Assembly (NCBI GenBank): GCA_963725155.1
Contig: CAVRXU010000002.1
Coordinates: forward strand, 248,001-312,000
Length of the DNA stretch: 64,000 nt
From: DATDAH01 sp963725155
GTDB taxonomy: Bacteria > Actinomycetota > Acidimicrobiia > Acidimicrobiales > DATDAH01
Direction of reading: 5' to 3'
A program made the translations under genes and the position numbers. Shown piece by piece: positions 7,710 through 16,428 of this stretch. The notes under the pieces were generated by a model. The model saw only the letters and a program-made list of their open reading frames with translations, made no database searches and had not been told where the DNA came from. Numbering within the stretch: position 1 is the first letter of the stretch; every line of letters begins with the position of its first letter.

Positions 7710-8192
7710 TCAGTCGATCTGGTTGAGGTGCTTGGCCTTCGGCAGGAGGTACCAGATCGTGACGCCGGCTCCGCCGACGACCCCGGCGAACAGCACCCCG
7801 ACCGCGGTGTCGTTGAAGACGAGGCGGATCACCACGAAGGTGACGATGGTGATCGCGGCCAGCAGGAGCGCCATGCCGATGACCTGCAGCTTGATGCTGA
7901 CCAGCAGCCGTTCGGCGCGGCGCCCCGGGGCGGACATGCGGTGGAATGCGGCCGGGCCCATCAGGGTGACCAACGCGAGGGCGACCAGGAGCAGGGCGAG
8001 GGCGTAGCTGCGCTTCCCGAGCAGATCGAGATGTCGGAACCGTTCGCTGAACGCCGCCGTGAGCAAGAAGGCGAACAGCACCTGGGTGCCCGGCATGACC
8101 GTCCGCAGCTCCTCGAGGAGCTCCCGGTAGCGCTCCCGTTCCTCCTCGGACTCCTCGCCTTGGGCGTCGCCCAACCGGTCGTCGTCGCTCAT
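7710..8192 (-). CDS. Four-helix membrane protein, DUF6328-like
   Basis: A 160-residue protein with an acidic, charged N-terminus (about 1-33). Hydrophobic segments follow: VLFAFLLTAAF, YALALLLVALALVTLMGPAA, LQVIGMALLLAAITIVTFVV and VGVLFAGVVGGAGVTIWYL. The order, the PGTQVLFAFLL motif and the size fit the actinobacterial DUF6328 family, whose function is unknown. GGAAGG upstream of the ATG is a plausible ribosome site. It converges on the sulfatase with only four bases between stops and diverges from the small gene at 8296. Confidence 0.75.
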   Translation of the reverse strand: MSDDDRLGDAQGEESEEERERYRELLEELRTVMPGTQVLFAFLLTAAFSERFRHLDLLGKRSYALALLLVALALVTLMGPAAFHRMSAPGRRAERLLVSIKLQVIGMALLLAAITIVTFVVIRLVFNDTAVGVLFAGVVGGAGVTIWYLLPKAKHLNQID

Positions 8193-8283
8193 GGTGGCCC
8201 TTCCTCGCGATCGGTGCGTCCCTACCCCGGACGCACGGGCGCCATTCGAGCCGTGACCGGGAAGCGCGGACGGGACCCCGGAC

Positions 8284-8289
8284 TACGGT
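8284..8289 (+). promoter_or_regulatory. Leaderless -10 element TACGGT
   Basis: TACGGT ends six bases before the ATG at 8296, supporting the small gene as real and leaderless. Confidence 0.4.
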
Positions 8290-8295
8290 GCCCCG

Positions 8296-8568
8296 ATGGC
8301 CTCCGGGAACGCGAAACGCAAGCGGGCACAGCAGAGCCGGGCGCGGCACAGCGCCGACAAGAGCCACGAGCGCGACCGGAACCAGTCGCACAAGCCCCTG
8401 CCCAAGGTGGGCAGCCGCCCCGAACAGGAGCACCTCCACCGGCAACGGCAGGCTGACCTGGTCGACTTCGGGCGAGGCGGAAAGCACCGTTCGCTGGGCA
8501 TCGGCCTGGTGGTCGTGGCGCTCGTCCTGCTCCTCGCCCTCCTGGCTGTCCTGGTCCTCTTCGACTGA
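8296..8568 (+). CDS. Small tail-anchored membrane protein, unknown function
   Basis: The 90-residue product has a very basic, Gln/His-rich soluble part (about residues 1-66) and one C-terminal membrane segment, SLGIGLVVVALVLLLALLAVLVLFD, ending in Asp. I do not recognise a family. The composition (KRKRAQQSRARHS) could bind nucleic acid or acidic lipid, which is only a guess. Its stop codon lies inside the 5' arm of the large palindrome at 8564-8608. The TACGGT hexamer upstream and normal codon use support it as a gene. Confidence 0.6.
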   Translation: MASGNAKRKRAQQSRARHSADKSHERDRNQSHKPLPKVGSRPEQEHLHRQRQADLVDFGRGGKHRSLGIGLVVVALVLLLALLAVLVLFD

Positions 8569-8608
8569 CGGCAGTCACCGGTGCTGAGCACCGGCCACTG
8601 CCGTCAGT
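8564..8608. terminator. 45-bp near-perfect palindrome, bidirectional terminator
   Basis: Outer arms ACTGACGGCAGT (8564-8575) and ACTGCCGTCAGT (8597-8608) are perfect complements. An inner perfect stem CCGGTGCT/AGCACCGG flanks a single G at 8586. It lies between the convergent genes ending at 8568 and 8636. Confidence 0.85.
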
Positions 8609-8635
8609 TCGAGGAGGCTGGTCCGAGAGGGTCGG

Positions 8636-10366
8636 TCAGTGGCGGCGGCCGACGGCGGCGACCGCGTTCACGATGCCTTCGCCGTAGAGGCCGTTGTCGG
8701 CTGTGGTGCCGTCGCAGACGGCGTTGAACTCGGCCGGGCGCCCCTCGTCGGTGTAGATCTCGACTCCACCAGCGGGGCAGGCGTGGTCGGTCGCAGTGCG
8801 CTCGAGGATCGACCGCACTGTGGCCGGCGCCAGCGAGTAGCCATGAGGCCGGTTGCCCCGACCGTGGGCCTGCACGATGAGGGCGGCGACGCCAGCCGCG
8901 TGCGGCGAGGCCATCGAGGTCCCCTGGAGGGTCGTGTAGAAGGCGCACGGTGACACGCTGCAGTCAGCGGCGGAGAACTCGTCGGTCGGCGTGCCGTCGG
9001 GGTTGGCCAGCCCCTCTTCGATGGCGAGATCGAGCGGGTACGACGACATGATCAGGTTGCCGGGCGTGCTGAAGGTCGGCGTTCCGACCCCGTCACGGAA
9101 CCAGCCACCCGGAGCCGACAGCTCGACGCTTCCGAGGCCGTAGTTCGAGTAGTCGGCCTTGGTGGTGCTCGGGCCGACCGACGAGACGGAGATCACGTCG
9201 GGACCCTCGCTCGGGAGATCGAGGCAGTTGTTCGTGACGACCCGAGGCTGCTCCGTGCCGACCGGGTAGTCGGGGCTGGTGGCGTCCGATCGCGTGGGCA
9301 GCGCGTAGTTCGCATGCCCGTTCCCGGCCGCCGCCACGAGGGTCACGCCGTGGTCATTGGCGTACTCGGTCGCAGCGAGCACGACCCGGCGGATCGTCGC
9401 CTGCTCGGTCAGCTGCTCCGCGTTCACCGCGCCCGAGACGTAGTCCGCGCCGGACTGGCAGTTGTAGAGCCAGGGGTCGGTGTAGAAGCTCATGTTGGCC
9501 ACGTCGAGGCCGGCGCGGCCGGCGTAGACGAGGGCGTTGACTGTCTCCCACACGAAGAAGTAACCGGAGTCCTGGCCGGCGCGCACGTTCACGATCGTCG
9601 CCTCGGGGGCGACGCCGGCGATGCCGATGTGGTTGCGGGCGGCGGCGACGCTACCGGCGACGTGGGTTCCGTGGCCGCCCTCGTCGACGTCGGCCGGGTC
9701 GACACAGGTCGCCGTGTCGCACGGGCCGTCGATGTCGGGTCGGTCGACGGTGAAGTTGCGGCTCAACCTGCGGCTGAAGTTCGGCGCGATGTCCGGATGG
9801 CTGGCGTCGACGCCGGTGTCGATGATCCCGACGGTCACGCCTCGGCCCGTGGCCCTTCGGTGGGCACCGTCGGCGGTGGCGCCGATCATGCGCATGTCCC
9901 ACTGGAGCCCGGCGAGCGGCTCTTCTCGGTGGCCGTTTCCGTTGCCGTGGCCGTGGCCCACGGTCCTACCTGGCGTGCGGCTGGTACCCGCGCGCGCTGG
10001 CCGCTCGTCGGCGAAACGGTGCGGCATGTTCGGGCTGACCGTGCCGATGCTGTGGTTCAGCGCAACGCCGGTGACGCCCTGGTCCCCCCGGACCTGCGTG
10101 GCGAAGGCGTCGTTGTCGGTCGTGACGAGAGCGAGGTGGATCGCCTCGTTCTGGTCGACCACCGTGCCCCCCGCGGCGGCGATCGACGCCAGTGCGGCAT
10201 CGGCGTCGGCCGCGTCGTAGCTGACGATGAACTCGTCGCCGGTCCCGGCCCGCTGGGCCTGCTCGGCCTGCTGACGGGCTCTGGGTGCGGCGTCGGCTCC
10301 CATGGCCGAAACCGCGATGGCCGACGCGGCGAGTGCCGCGGCGAGCCAGAAACGGAGCGTGCGCAT
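8636..10366 (-). CDS. Secreted subtilisin-family serine protease (S8) with I9-like propeptide
   Basis: The 576-residue preproprotease starts MRTLRFWLAAALAASAIAVS, a clear Sec signal peptide ending near AMGADA. A propeptide-like segment follows (GDEFIVSYDAADADAALAS, about 45-110), then a Gly/His-rich linker (GHGHGNGNGH). The catalytic triad is visible: Asp in VGIIDTGVD, His in GGHGTHVAGS, Ser in LQGTSMASPHAAG, with the oxyanion Asn in AAAGNGHANY. Four or more cysteines suggest disulfides in the exported enzyme. The ATG at 10366 has GGGGGA eight bases ahead and begins the signal peptide, so the longer frame is rejected. It probably digests extracellular protein for nutrition. Confidence 0.92.
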   Translation of the reverse strand: MRTLRFWLAAALAASAIAVSAMGADAAPRARQQAEQAQRAGTGDEFIVSYDAADADAALASIAAAGGTVVDQNEAIHLALVTTDNDAFATQVRGDQGVTGVALNHSIGTVSPNMPHRFADERPARAGTSRTPGRTVGHGHGNGNGHREEPLAGLQWDMRMIGATADGAHRRATGRGVTVGIIDTGVDASHPDIAPNFSRRLSRNFTVDRPDIDGPCDTATCVDPADVDEGGHGTHVAGSVAAARNHIGIAGVAPEATIVNVRAGQDSGYFFVWETVNALVYAGRAGLDVANMSFYTDPWLYNCQSGADYVSGAVNAEQLTEQATIRRVVLAATEYANDHGVTLVAAAGNGHANYALPTRSDATSPDYPVGTEQPRVVTNNCLDLPSEGPDVISVSSVGPSTTKADYSNYGLGSVELSAPGGWFRDGVGTPTFSTPGNLIMSSYPLDLAIEEGLANPDGTPTDEFSAADCSVSPCAFYTTLQGTSMASPHAAGVAALIVQAHGRGNRPHGYSLAPATVRSILERTATDHACPAGGVEIYTDEGRPAEFNAVCDGTTADNGLYGEGIVNAVAAVGRRH

Positions 10367-10509
10367 CCGGTGTCCCCCTGATTGTTTGTCTTCTCGCGTC
10401 CGCCCGGGCCCGTGGCCGCACCCTATGCCATTTGCGCCCGCAGGGCGCAAGGGCCAGACCGATGTCCGCACCATCGCCCTCGGTCGCACCGAGCGCCGAG
10501 ACCGCGCCG

Positions 10510-12171
10510 TCAGGCGACTTCGGTGACCCGCCCGTCGTCGATCCGCAGCGTGCGGTTCGTGGTCACCGCTTCCAGCAGCCGTCGGTCGTGGCTGACCAAC
10601 AGGACCGTGCCGCTGTAGGTGGCCAGCGCCCGCTCCACCTGCTCGAGAGCGGGGAGGTCGAGGTGGTTGGTGGGCTCGTCGAGCACCAGGCAGTTGACGC
10701 CCCGGCCCTGCAGCAGCGCCAGGCCGGCTCGGGTGCGCTCGCCCGGTGACAGGGTGCGGGCCGGGCGGAGGACGTGGGCGGCGCCGAGGCCGAACTTGGC
10801 CAGCAGGGTGCGGGCCTCGCCCGTGGAGGCCATCCCGGCGGCCTGCTGGAACGTGTCCAGCAGGGGCCCGTCACCATCGAGCAGGTCGCGGGCCTGGTCG
10901 ACCTCACCGACCACGACGCCGGGCCCGAGGCGCTGCCGCCCTCCGACCAGCTCGGCCCGGCCGAGTAGTGCGTCGAGGAGCGTGGTCTTGCCTGCTCCAT
11001 TCGGTCCGACGATGGCAACCCGGTCGGCCCACCTGATCTCCAGATCGACCGGACCGAGCCGGAAGTCCTCCCGGTCGACCACAGCGCCCTCCAGCGAGGA
11101 CACGACCTGGCCACTGCGGGTGGCCTCGGCGATCTCGAACCGCAGCTCCCAGCTCGTGCGGGGCTTGTCCGGGGCGTCGGCTTCCAGTCGGAGGACGGCC
11201 TTCTCCGACTGGCGCACCTTGCCGGCCTGCTTCTCGGTCCGGTCGTTTAGGAAGTTCCGCAGGAACTTGTCGTTGTCCTTCGGGTTCTTGTTCCGGTGGA
11301 TCACGCCCTGGTCGGACCACTGGCGCTGCCGGTGGGCCCGAGCCACCAGCTCGCCTTTGGTCGACTCGTAGAGCTCGTAGGCCTCCTCCGCGTGGCGGCG
11401 GGCGACGGCCTGTTCCTCGAGGTACGCCAGCCAGCCGCCCTCGTAGCGGGTCTCCCGACGGGAGTGCTCGTCCAGTTCGATCACCCCCGTGATGGTGCGT
11501 TCGAGGAACGCCCGATCGTGGCTCACGAGCAGGAGAGGGGCCTCTCGCCGGAGGACGAAGCGCTCCAGATGGTCGAGCGCGGCGAAGTCCAGGTCATTGG
11601 TGGGTTCGTCGAGCAGTAGCACGTCGTGGCGGGACAGGAGCACGGCGGCCAGCGACGCCCGCGCGGCCTCGCCGCCCGAGAGCGTGGCCGTGGGCTGGTC
11701 GAGCAGTCGGTCGGGCAGACCGAGCTCCGACCACGTCTCACCGATGCGGGCGTCGAGGTCGGCCCCGCCCAGGGCCAACCACCGGTCCAGCGCGACCGAG
11801 TAGCGGTCGGCCGTGGCCTCGGGCGCCGTGGCGACGGCGATGGTGGCTGCCTCGTACTCCTCGGTGGCCTCGGTGACGCCGGTGCGGCGGGCGATGGCGT
11901 GGCGCACGGACTCGTCGACGCGGCGCTCGGGCTCCTGGGCCAGCAGGCCCACCGTGGCGGACGGCGGCGTGAGGTCGACGCGGCCATCGTCGGGCTCGAG
12001 CAGCCCGGCCAGGACCCGCAGCAGGGTCGACTTGCCCGTGCCGTTGGGGGCGACCAGGCCCAGGCGGTCACCCGGCCCGATCGTGACCGAGACACCGTCG
12101 AGCACCGTCACCGGGCCAAAGGAGACGGACACGTCGCGGGCGATGAGGGTGGAGCGGGAGGCGGAGGGCAT
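10510..12171 (-). CDS. ABC-F family ATPase (ribosome-associated)
   Basis: The 553-residue protein has two ABC domains and no membrane segments, the ABC-F layout. Domain 1 has Walker A APNGTGKST (about 45), signature LSGGEAARASLA and Walker B LLLDEPTNDLDF. The charged linker (about 245-320; RNKNPKDNDKFLRNF) matches the P-site tRNA interaction region. Domain 2 has GPNGAGKTT, LSPGERTRAGLA and LVLDEPTNHLD. ABC-F proteins act on the ribosome, some as antibiotic-resistance factors (Msr, Vga, OleB type) and others as housekeeping factors. The divergent macrolide-type glycosyltransferase at 12395 favours a resistance role by context. ATG 12171 has GGAG six bases upstream; an earlier ATG at 12204 is possible. 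Confidence 0.88.
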   Translation of the reverse strand: MPSASRSTLIARDVSVSFGPVTVLDGVSVTIGPGDRLGLVAPNGTGKSTLLRVLAGLLEPDDGRVDLTPPSATVGLLAQEPERRVDESVRHAIARRTGVTEATEEYEAATIAVATAPEATADRYSVALDRWLALGGADLDARIGETWSELGLPDRLLDQPTATLSGGEAARASLAAVLLSRHDVLLLDEPTNDLDFAALDHLERFVLRREAPLLLVSHDRAFLERTITGVIELDEHSRRETRYEGGWLAYLEEQAVARRHAEEAYELYESTKGELVARAHRQRQWSDQGVIHRNKNPKDNDKFLRNFLNDRTEKQAGKVRQSEKAVLRLEADAPDKPRTSWELRFEIAEATRSGQVVSSLEGAVVDREDFRLGPVDLEIRWADRVAIVGPNGAGKTTLLDALLGRAELVGGRQRLGPGVVVGEVDQARDLLDGDGPLLDTFQQAAGMASTGEARTLLAKFGLGAAHVLRPARTLSPGERTRAGLALLQGRGVNCLVLDEPTNHLDLPALEQVERALATYSGTVLLVSHDRRLLEAVTTNRTLRIDDGRVTEVA

Positions 12172-12268
12172 GAGGACTCCTCGGACGAGCGGACAGAAGG
12201 TCACGGATCCGAGCTCTCAGCGCACGTCCCCACGATAGGTGTCACCCGCCCCCGCAACGGCCGATTTC

Positions 12269-12306
12269 CCCGGAAGGCGGGCTGACGGTCGGGTTCGCCT
12301 TCCGGG
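12269..12306. promoter_or_regulatory. 11-bp perfect inverted repeat in the divergent ABC-F / glycosyltransferase region
   Basis: CCCGGAAGGCG (12269-12279) and CGCCTTCCGGG (12296-12306) are exact complements separated by 16 bases. The repeat sits 88 bases before the glycosyltransferase start and 97 bases from the ABC-F start. It could be an operator or a leader hairpin. Confidence 0.5.
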
Positions 12307-12394
12307 TGGCGCCAATCGTCATTCGTGGGATGCTCGCCCCGGACCTGCCTGCGTCGCCCAGGCGTCGAGCACGTCCGACGGGAGGCCACAGGTC

Positions 12395-13525
12395 GTGAGG
12401 ATCCTGGTGACGACCACGGCAGGGCTCGGGCACATCCTCCCGGTCCGACGACTGGCCGAGGATCTGGTCGAGCGGGGACACGAGCTCAGGTGGGTGGTCG
12501 GCCCGGGCAACGTGGACGTCCTCGTGGACGGCGGGTTCGACGTGACCACGGCCGGGTTTTCTGTCGCCGAGCGTCACGCCCAGTTCGCCCGTCGGTACCC
12601 GAATGCCTCCTCCCTTCCGGAGCGGGAGCGGCGAGCGGTCGCCTTCAGCAAGCTCTTCGGTGAGTTGGCCGCCCCACCGATGCTCGAGGCCCTCTTGCCG
12701 CTGGTGCAGCGATGGCGTCCGGACCTGGTGCTGCACGACGCGGCCGAGCTGGCTGGGCCCCTCGTCGCGGCCGCGAGCGATATCCGGTCGGTGTGTCACG
12801 GTTTCGGCGAGCTCGTGCCGGAGCCCTCGGTCCGTCGGGCGGGGGAGCAGATGGCCCCACTGTGGGAGGACCTCGGACTCGCGCCCGACCCGTACGCCGG
12901 CTGTTATCGAGGGCTGTACATCGACATCTACCCGCCGTCGCTGCAGTCGTCTGCCATGACCCATGTCGCCGAGGTGCAGCGTTGTCGTCCGGCGGAGGGC
13001 GTCGCCGCATCCGGTGGGCTGGTGTATGTCACCTTCGGCACGGTGTGGAACGTGATCGATCCCGGCTTTCGCGCCGCGGTGGACGCGGCGGCGGGCGTGG
13101 CGGAGGAGGTGCTCGTCACCGTGGGTCCGTTCGGAGACCCTTCGGGTCTCGGCGCGGTCCCGGGCAACGTGACCGTCGAGCGTTTCGTGCCGCAATCAGA
13201 GGTGTTGCCCCGTTCGGCCGCGGTCGTGTGCCACGGCGGCTCCGGCACGGTCCTCGCTTCGCTGGCCCACGGTGTTCCCCTTCTCTGCCTGCCCCGCGGC
13301 GCGGACCAGTTCGCCAACGCCGCCAACCTGGACAGCCTGGGTGCGGGAATGACCCTGGTGGGGCCGGGCGCGGTCGACAGGGACGCCCTCGGCAACGCGC
13401 TTCGCCGGCTCCTGGAGACGCCGGGCCCGAAGTCAGCAGCGGCCGCGCTCTCCGAGGAGATCGCGCACATGCCGGCCGTCTCCGTCGTCGCTGACGCCGT
13501 CGAAGCCCACGTCGGCTTCCCATGA
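12395..13525 (+). CDS. GT1-family (MGT-like) glycosyltransferase
   Basis: The 376-residue protein has the GT-B fold of UDP-glycosyltransferases. The N-terminus is VRILVTTTAGLGHILPVRRL (acceptor domain with the conserved Gly-His). The C-terminal nucleotide-sugar signature is VVCHGGSGTVLASLAHGVPLL followed by LPRGADQFANAANL. Relatives glycosylate macrolides, aromatic polyketides or lipids. The GTG at 12395 follows GGGAGG by about nine bases. It diverges from an ABC-F gene, an arrangement reminiscent of macrolide self-protection or inactivation pairs. The acceptor is unknown. No polyketide synthase is in the window, so inactivation of foreign compounds or lipid glycosylation are both possible. 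Confidence 0.82.
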   Translation: MRILVTTTAGLGHILPVRRLAEDLVERGHELRWVVGPGNVDVLVDGGFDVTTAGFSVAERHAQFARRYPNASSLPERERRAVAFSKLFGELAAPPMLEALLPLVQRWRPDLVLHDAAELAGPLVAAASDIRSVCHGFGELVPEPSVRRAGEQMAPLWEDLGLAPDPYAGCYRGLYIDIYPPSLQSSAMTHVAEVQRCRPAEGVAASGGLVYVTFGTVWNVIDPGFRAAVDAAAGVAEEVLVTVGPFGDPSGLGAVPGNVTVERFVPQSEVLPRSAAVVCHGGSGTVLASLAHGVPLLCLPRGADQFANAANLDSLGAGMTLVGPGAVDRDALGNALRRLLETPGPKSAAAALSEEIAHMPAVSVVADAVEAHVGFP

Positions 13526-13594
13526 GCAGGCCGACGCGCCTCAGTGGGCGGGGGACCACCAGTGCGTTCTGCACGATGTTCGGCATCGGACCGG

Positions 13595-15613
13595 CTACGG
13601 GCCGGTGACGACGACCCTGGCCCGGGCGAGGTTCTGGATGCGGGCGTAGGGCGTCGTCGGATCCCCATCGCGGTGGGCGGCTGCCCGGACCGTGGGGAAG
13701 TAGGTGCCGGCCTCGGCAAACGAGTGACGATGCTCGACGACGGCTTGCTCGCCCGCGGTCACGGGCTCACGGACCGGGTAGTCACCTGTGCCGTCGACGT
13801 CCCACTCGAGGCTCACGAGCTCACCCGTCCCGTCAGGAACCTGCGCTGCGGCCCGCAAGGTCACCTCGGCACCGATCGCCACCTCGGCTGAGACCTCACC
13901 ATCCACCTCCAGCGCCACGACGGGCTGTATGCCCTGACGTTCACGGGCCTCGGCCGGTACCACGACCTGCCCGTCCACGACCTCGTAGGTCGTGCTCGGT
14001 GGCGGGGCGACTCCGTTCTCGACCCAGTTGCTGAGGTCGCGGAGCGCCTGGTGCAACACCCCGAGGTAGCTGATGGTGTGGGTCGGGCTCTCCTGGATCT
14101 CGCTGTCCCCGTGCAGGGCGTTGTCGACGAACCAGAGCCGGAAGTGCTCGTCGGTGGCGTGCGCAAGGTGCTCCCGGACCCGCGAGCGGTACCAGTCGGC
14201 CTGCCACGGGAAGGCCTCCCGATCCAGGAGGGACTCGACGACGATCATCTTCCCTTCGAAGCGGCCGGTCTGCACCGTCCCGGCCGCCGCCGCGGCGAAC
14301 AGTGGTCCGAGGATGAGTGGACGCTGGGGATAGATCGGCGTGCCGTCGGGGTTGCGGAACTGGTCCCACACGTAGAAGTCCTCGGTCGGCACCTGGTGGC
14401 GGTGGTAGGTCTGTGCGGCGAGGAACCCGCGGTTGTCGACCTCGACCTCGTCACCGGGCTGGAGCCGCGCGATGACGTCGCCGTCCCCCGGGCCGAAGAC
14501 GGCGATGTCGTCCAGGACGTCGACCAGGAGGAGGCGGGCGCCGGCGGCCGCCCCGGAGGTGACGACCAGGTCGGCGCCCAGGATCTCTCCCTCCGGCGCG
14601 CTGGTGAGACGGACCGCGACGGGGACGGACGGCGGCCCGTCCGCCCCTCGCCAAGCCGTGTCGACCTGACCCCCGGCCTGGCCCGCCTGTGGCTCCACGG
14701 GGAGGCCGAGGGCCGCCGCCTCCCGGTCGGTGATCATCGCCGCGACCTCGCATCGATGGTGCACGATGGCTCGCTGGAGTGAGGGCGAGTCGTGGCCGAG
14801 GTAGCCCGGCTCGGTCCAGAACTCCTCGAAGTACGACGGGTCGGCCATGGTCACGCCCCGGTAGAGCACCGGGAAGGCGTGCATGCCCATCGTGCGGTGG
14901 CCGAACCACGAGCGCGGCGGGAAGCCCATCCGGGTCACCTCCTCGAGGGCGCTGCGCTCCTCGGGGTCCAGCCCCTCGTACATGTCGCCATTGCCGCCGG
15001 GCTCGACGGCGTCGACGATCTGGTCGAGGCGGTGGCGCAGGATCCGCTGAGCGTGCATGCGCACGCAGAACACATTCGGGATGGCCATTGGCGACCCGAT
15101 CACGTACGGAACGAAACCGTCCCACACGCCGGTGGTGTTCTCGGCCCCGCCGATCGTGCGGAACCCGCCGCCGCTGCCTCCGTAGGCGTAGCCGTAGGGC
15201 CGGTGCTCCCCGTACATCTCGGCGGCGATGACGCGGGAGTGCTGCGCGGCCGCGGCGTTGGCCCGATACGCGGCGATGGTGGGGTCGACCGACGAGCCCG
15301 GGCTGCCCGAGGTCCCCCCGCCGTTCGTCTCGAGGAAGTAGGCCCCACTCGCGATCGAGAACCCGATCTTGTCCTCTTCGCCGGTCGCCGACTGCGCGAG
15401 GTTCTCGCTGTCGGGCACGGGGGTGATGTGCTGGAAGAACCGTCCCTCGTACTGCTCCGGCGGGGGGAGGTAGATCGAGAACAGCGTCTCGGTGCCGGCG
15501 AACCCGCCGTGGACGTAGCGGTGGCGGACCGGGGCGTCTCGCCACTCGTCGACATCGACGTACGGCTCGCTGAATGCGTCGTCGACCGGTCCGGCAGTGC
15601 TCTCTTGGTCCAC
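13595..15613 (-). CDS. Large alpha/beta-hydrolase-like protein with C-terminal PKD-type domain
   Basis: The 672-residue protein shows a nucleophile-elbow-like segment YAYGGSGGGFRTIGG (about residues 140-155) followed by GVWDGFVPYVIGSPMAIPN, somewhat like the tannase/feruloyl-esterase branch. A late NALHGDSEIQESPTHTISYLG segment could hold the catalytic His. The last 120 residues (EVSAEVAIGAEVTLRAAAQV...LEWDVDGTGDYPV...FAEAGTYFPTVRA) form a PKD/Ig-like domain typical of extracellular enzymes. There is no signal peptide at the GTG start, which is unusual for such a domain. The hydrolase call is moderate and the substrate unknown. It ends 69 bases from the convergent glycosyltransferase. Confidence 0.55.
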   Translation of the reverse strand: MDQESTAGPVDDAFSEPYVDVDEWRDAPVRHRYVHGGFAGTETLFSIYLPPPEQYEGRFFQHITPVPDSENLAQSATGEEDKIGFSIASGAYFLETNGGGTSGSPGSSVDPTIAAYRANAAAAQHSRVIAAEMYGEHRPYGYAYGGSGGGFRTIGGAENTTGVWDGFVPYVIGSPMAIPNVFCVRMHAQRILRHRLDQIVDAVEPGGNGDMYEGLDPEERSALEEVTRMGFPPRSWFGHRTMGMHAFPVLYRGVTMADPSYFEEFWTEPGYLGHDSPSLQRAIVHHRCEVAAMITDREAAALGLPVEPQAGQAGGQVDTAWRGADGPPSVPVAVRLTSAPEGEILGADLVVTSGAAAGARLLLVDVLDDIAVFGPGDGDVIARLQPGDEVEVDNRGFLAAQTYHRHQVPTEDFYVWDQFRNPDGTPIYPQRPLILGPLFAAAAAGTVQTGRFEGKMIVVESLLDREAFPWQADWYRSRVREHLAHATDEHFRLWFVDNALHGDSEIQESPTHTISYLGVLHQALRDLSNWVENGVAPPPSTTYEVVDGQVVVPAEARERQGIQPVVALEVDGEVSAEVAIGAEVTLRAAAQVPDGTGELVSLEWDVDGTGDYPVREPVTAGEQAVVEHRHSFAEAGTYFPTVRAAAHRDGDPTTPYARIQNLARARVVVTGP

Positions 15614-15663
15614 GGTGACTACCGCCCGTCAGGGGAGGTGCGACTGCCGACGAGGTCGCTGAG

Positions 15664-15751
<88 letters not shown>

Positions 15752-15791
15752 GAGTGGAGCCGAGAGCCTACCCGCGTGCCTCGGTCGTGCC

Positions 15792-16379
15792 CTACGGGGC
15801 GTCGATGGTGCCGGTGGTGTAGGAGCGGGCGATTTCGAGGACGTCGGCGACGTACCCGTCGGAGCGGTTGTAGGCGAAGATCGCCGCTTGGAGGGTGTCC
15901 GGATCCTCACCCCCGCTCGCGCAGAGCAGGCGCACCGCACCGGCGATGGCGTCCTCCTCGTCCTCGACATCGGCGTCGCCGTCCCCGTCGCCGTCGGCCT
16001 GGAACATCTCCCAGGTCTCGGGCAGGAACTGCATGGGGCCGACGGCGCCGGAGCCCGACGTGCCCGAGGACCGGTTGTGGTCTGTCTCCGCCTTGCCGAT
16101 GGCGGCCACGACGGGCCACGGCAGGCCGGGGCAGTTCGTAGAGGCCTCCTGGTAGGTGCGCAGGAGGTCGGCAGGGACGTCATCCTCGGCGACGGGACTG
16201 GTCGGCCAGTCCCCGACCGGGGCATCGCCCGCCTCGTCGGAATCCGACCCGGAGAAGGCCTCGATCCAGAGCAAGACGAGCAACGCGACGGTGACCAGAG
16301 CGGCCAGAAGGATCCGTCGTCGATCGACCGGCGTCCACGCCCGACCCTGGCCGTCGGGGTCGTCGATGGGTTCGCTCAC
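15792..16379 (-). CDS. Membrane-anchored lytic transglycosylase (SLT-like)
   Basis: This 195-residue protein has a cytoplasmic N-terminus, one membrane segment (RILLAALVTVALLVLLWIEAF, about 22-42), an acidic linker and an SLT-type domain. The catalytic Glu lies in AIGKAETDHNRS, followed by the family motif GAVGPMQFLPETWEMF and later AIFAYNRSDGYVADVL. An Asp-rich insert (DGDGDGDADVEDEED, about 130-145) looks like a calcium-binding or flexible loop. The enzyme cleaves peptidoglycan glycan strands outside the membrane. It diverges from the cell-wall control operon that starts at 16429, which fits its job. Confidence 0.85.
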   Translation of the reverse strand: MSEPIDDPDGQGRAWTPVDRRRILLAALVTVALLVLLWIEAFSGSDSDEAGDAPVGDWPTSPVAEDDVPADLLRTYQEASTNCPGLPWPVVAAIGKAETDHNRSSGTSGSGAVGPMQFLPETWEMFQADGDGDGDADVEDEEDAIAGAVRLLCASGGEDPDTLQAAIFAYNRSDGYVADVLEIARSYTTGTIDAP

Positions 16380-16416
16380 GGACCGCCTCCCACGGGGAAC
16401 GGGGGACGGTAGCGCC

Positions 16417-16422
16417 TATGTT
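16417..16422 (+). promoter_or_regulatory. Leaderless -10 element TATGTT for the fhaA operon
   Basis: TATGTT ends six bases before the GTG at 16429. An out-of-frame ATG inside it should not be taken as the start. Confidence 0.5.
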
Positions 16423-16428
16423 CTCTCC

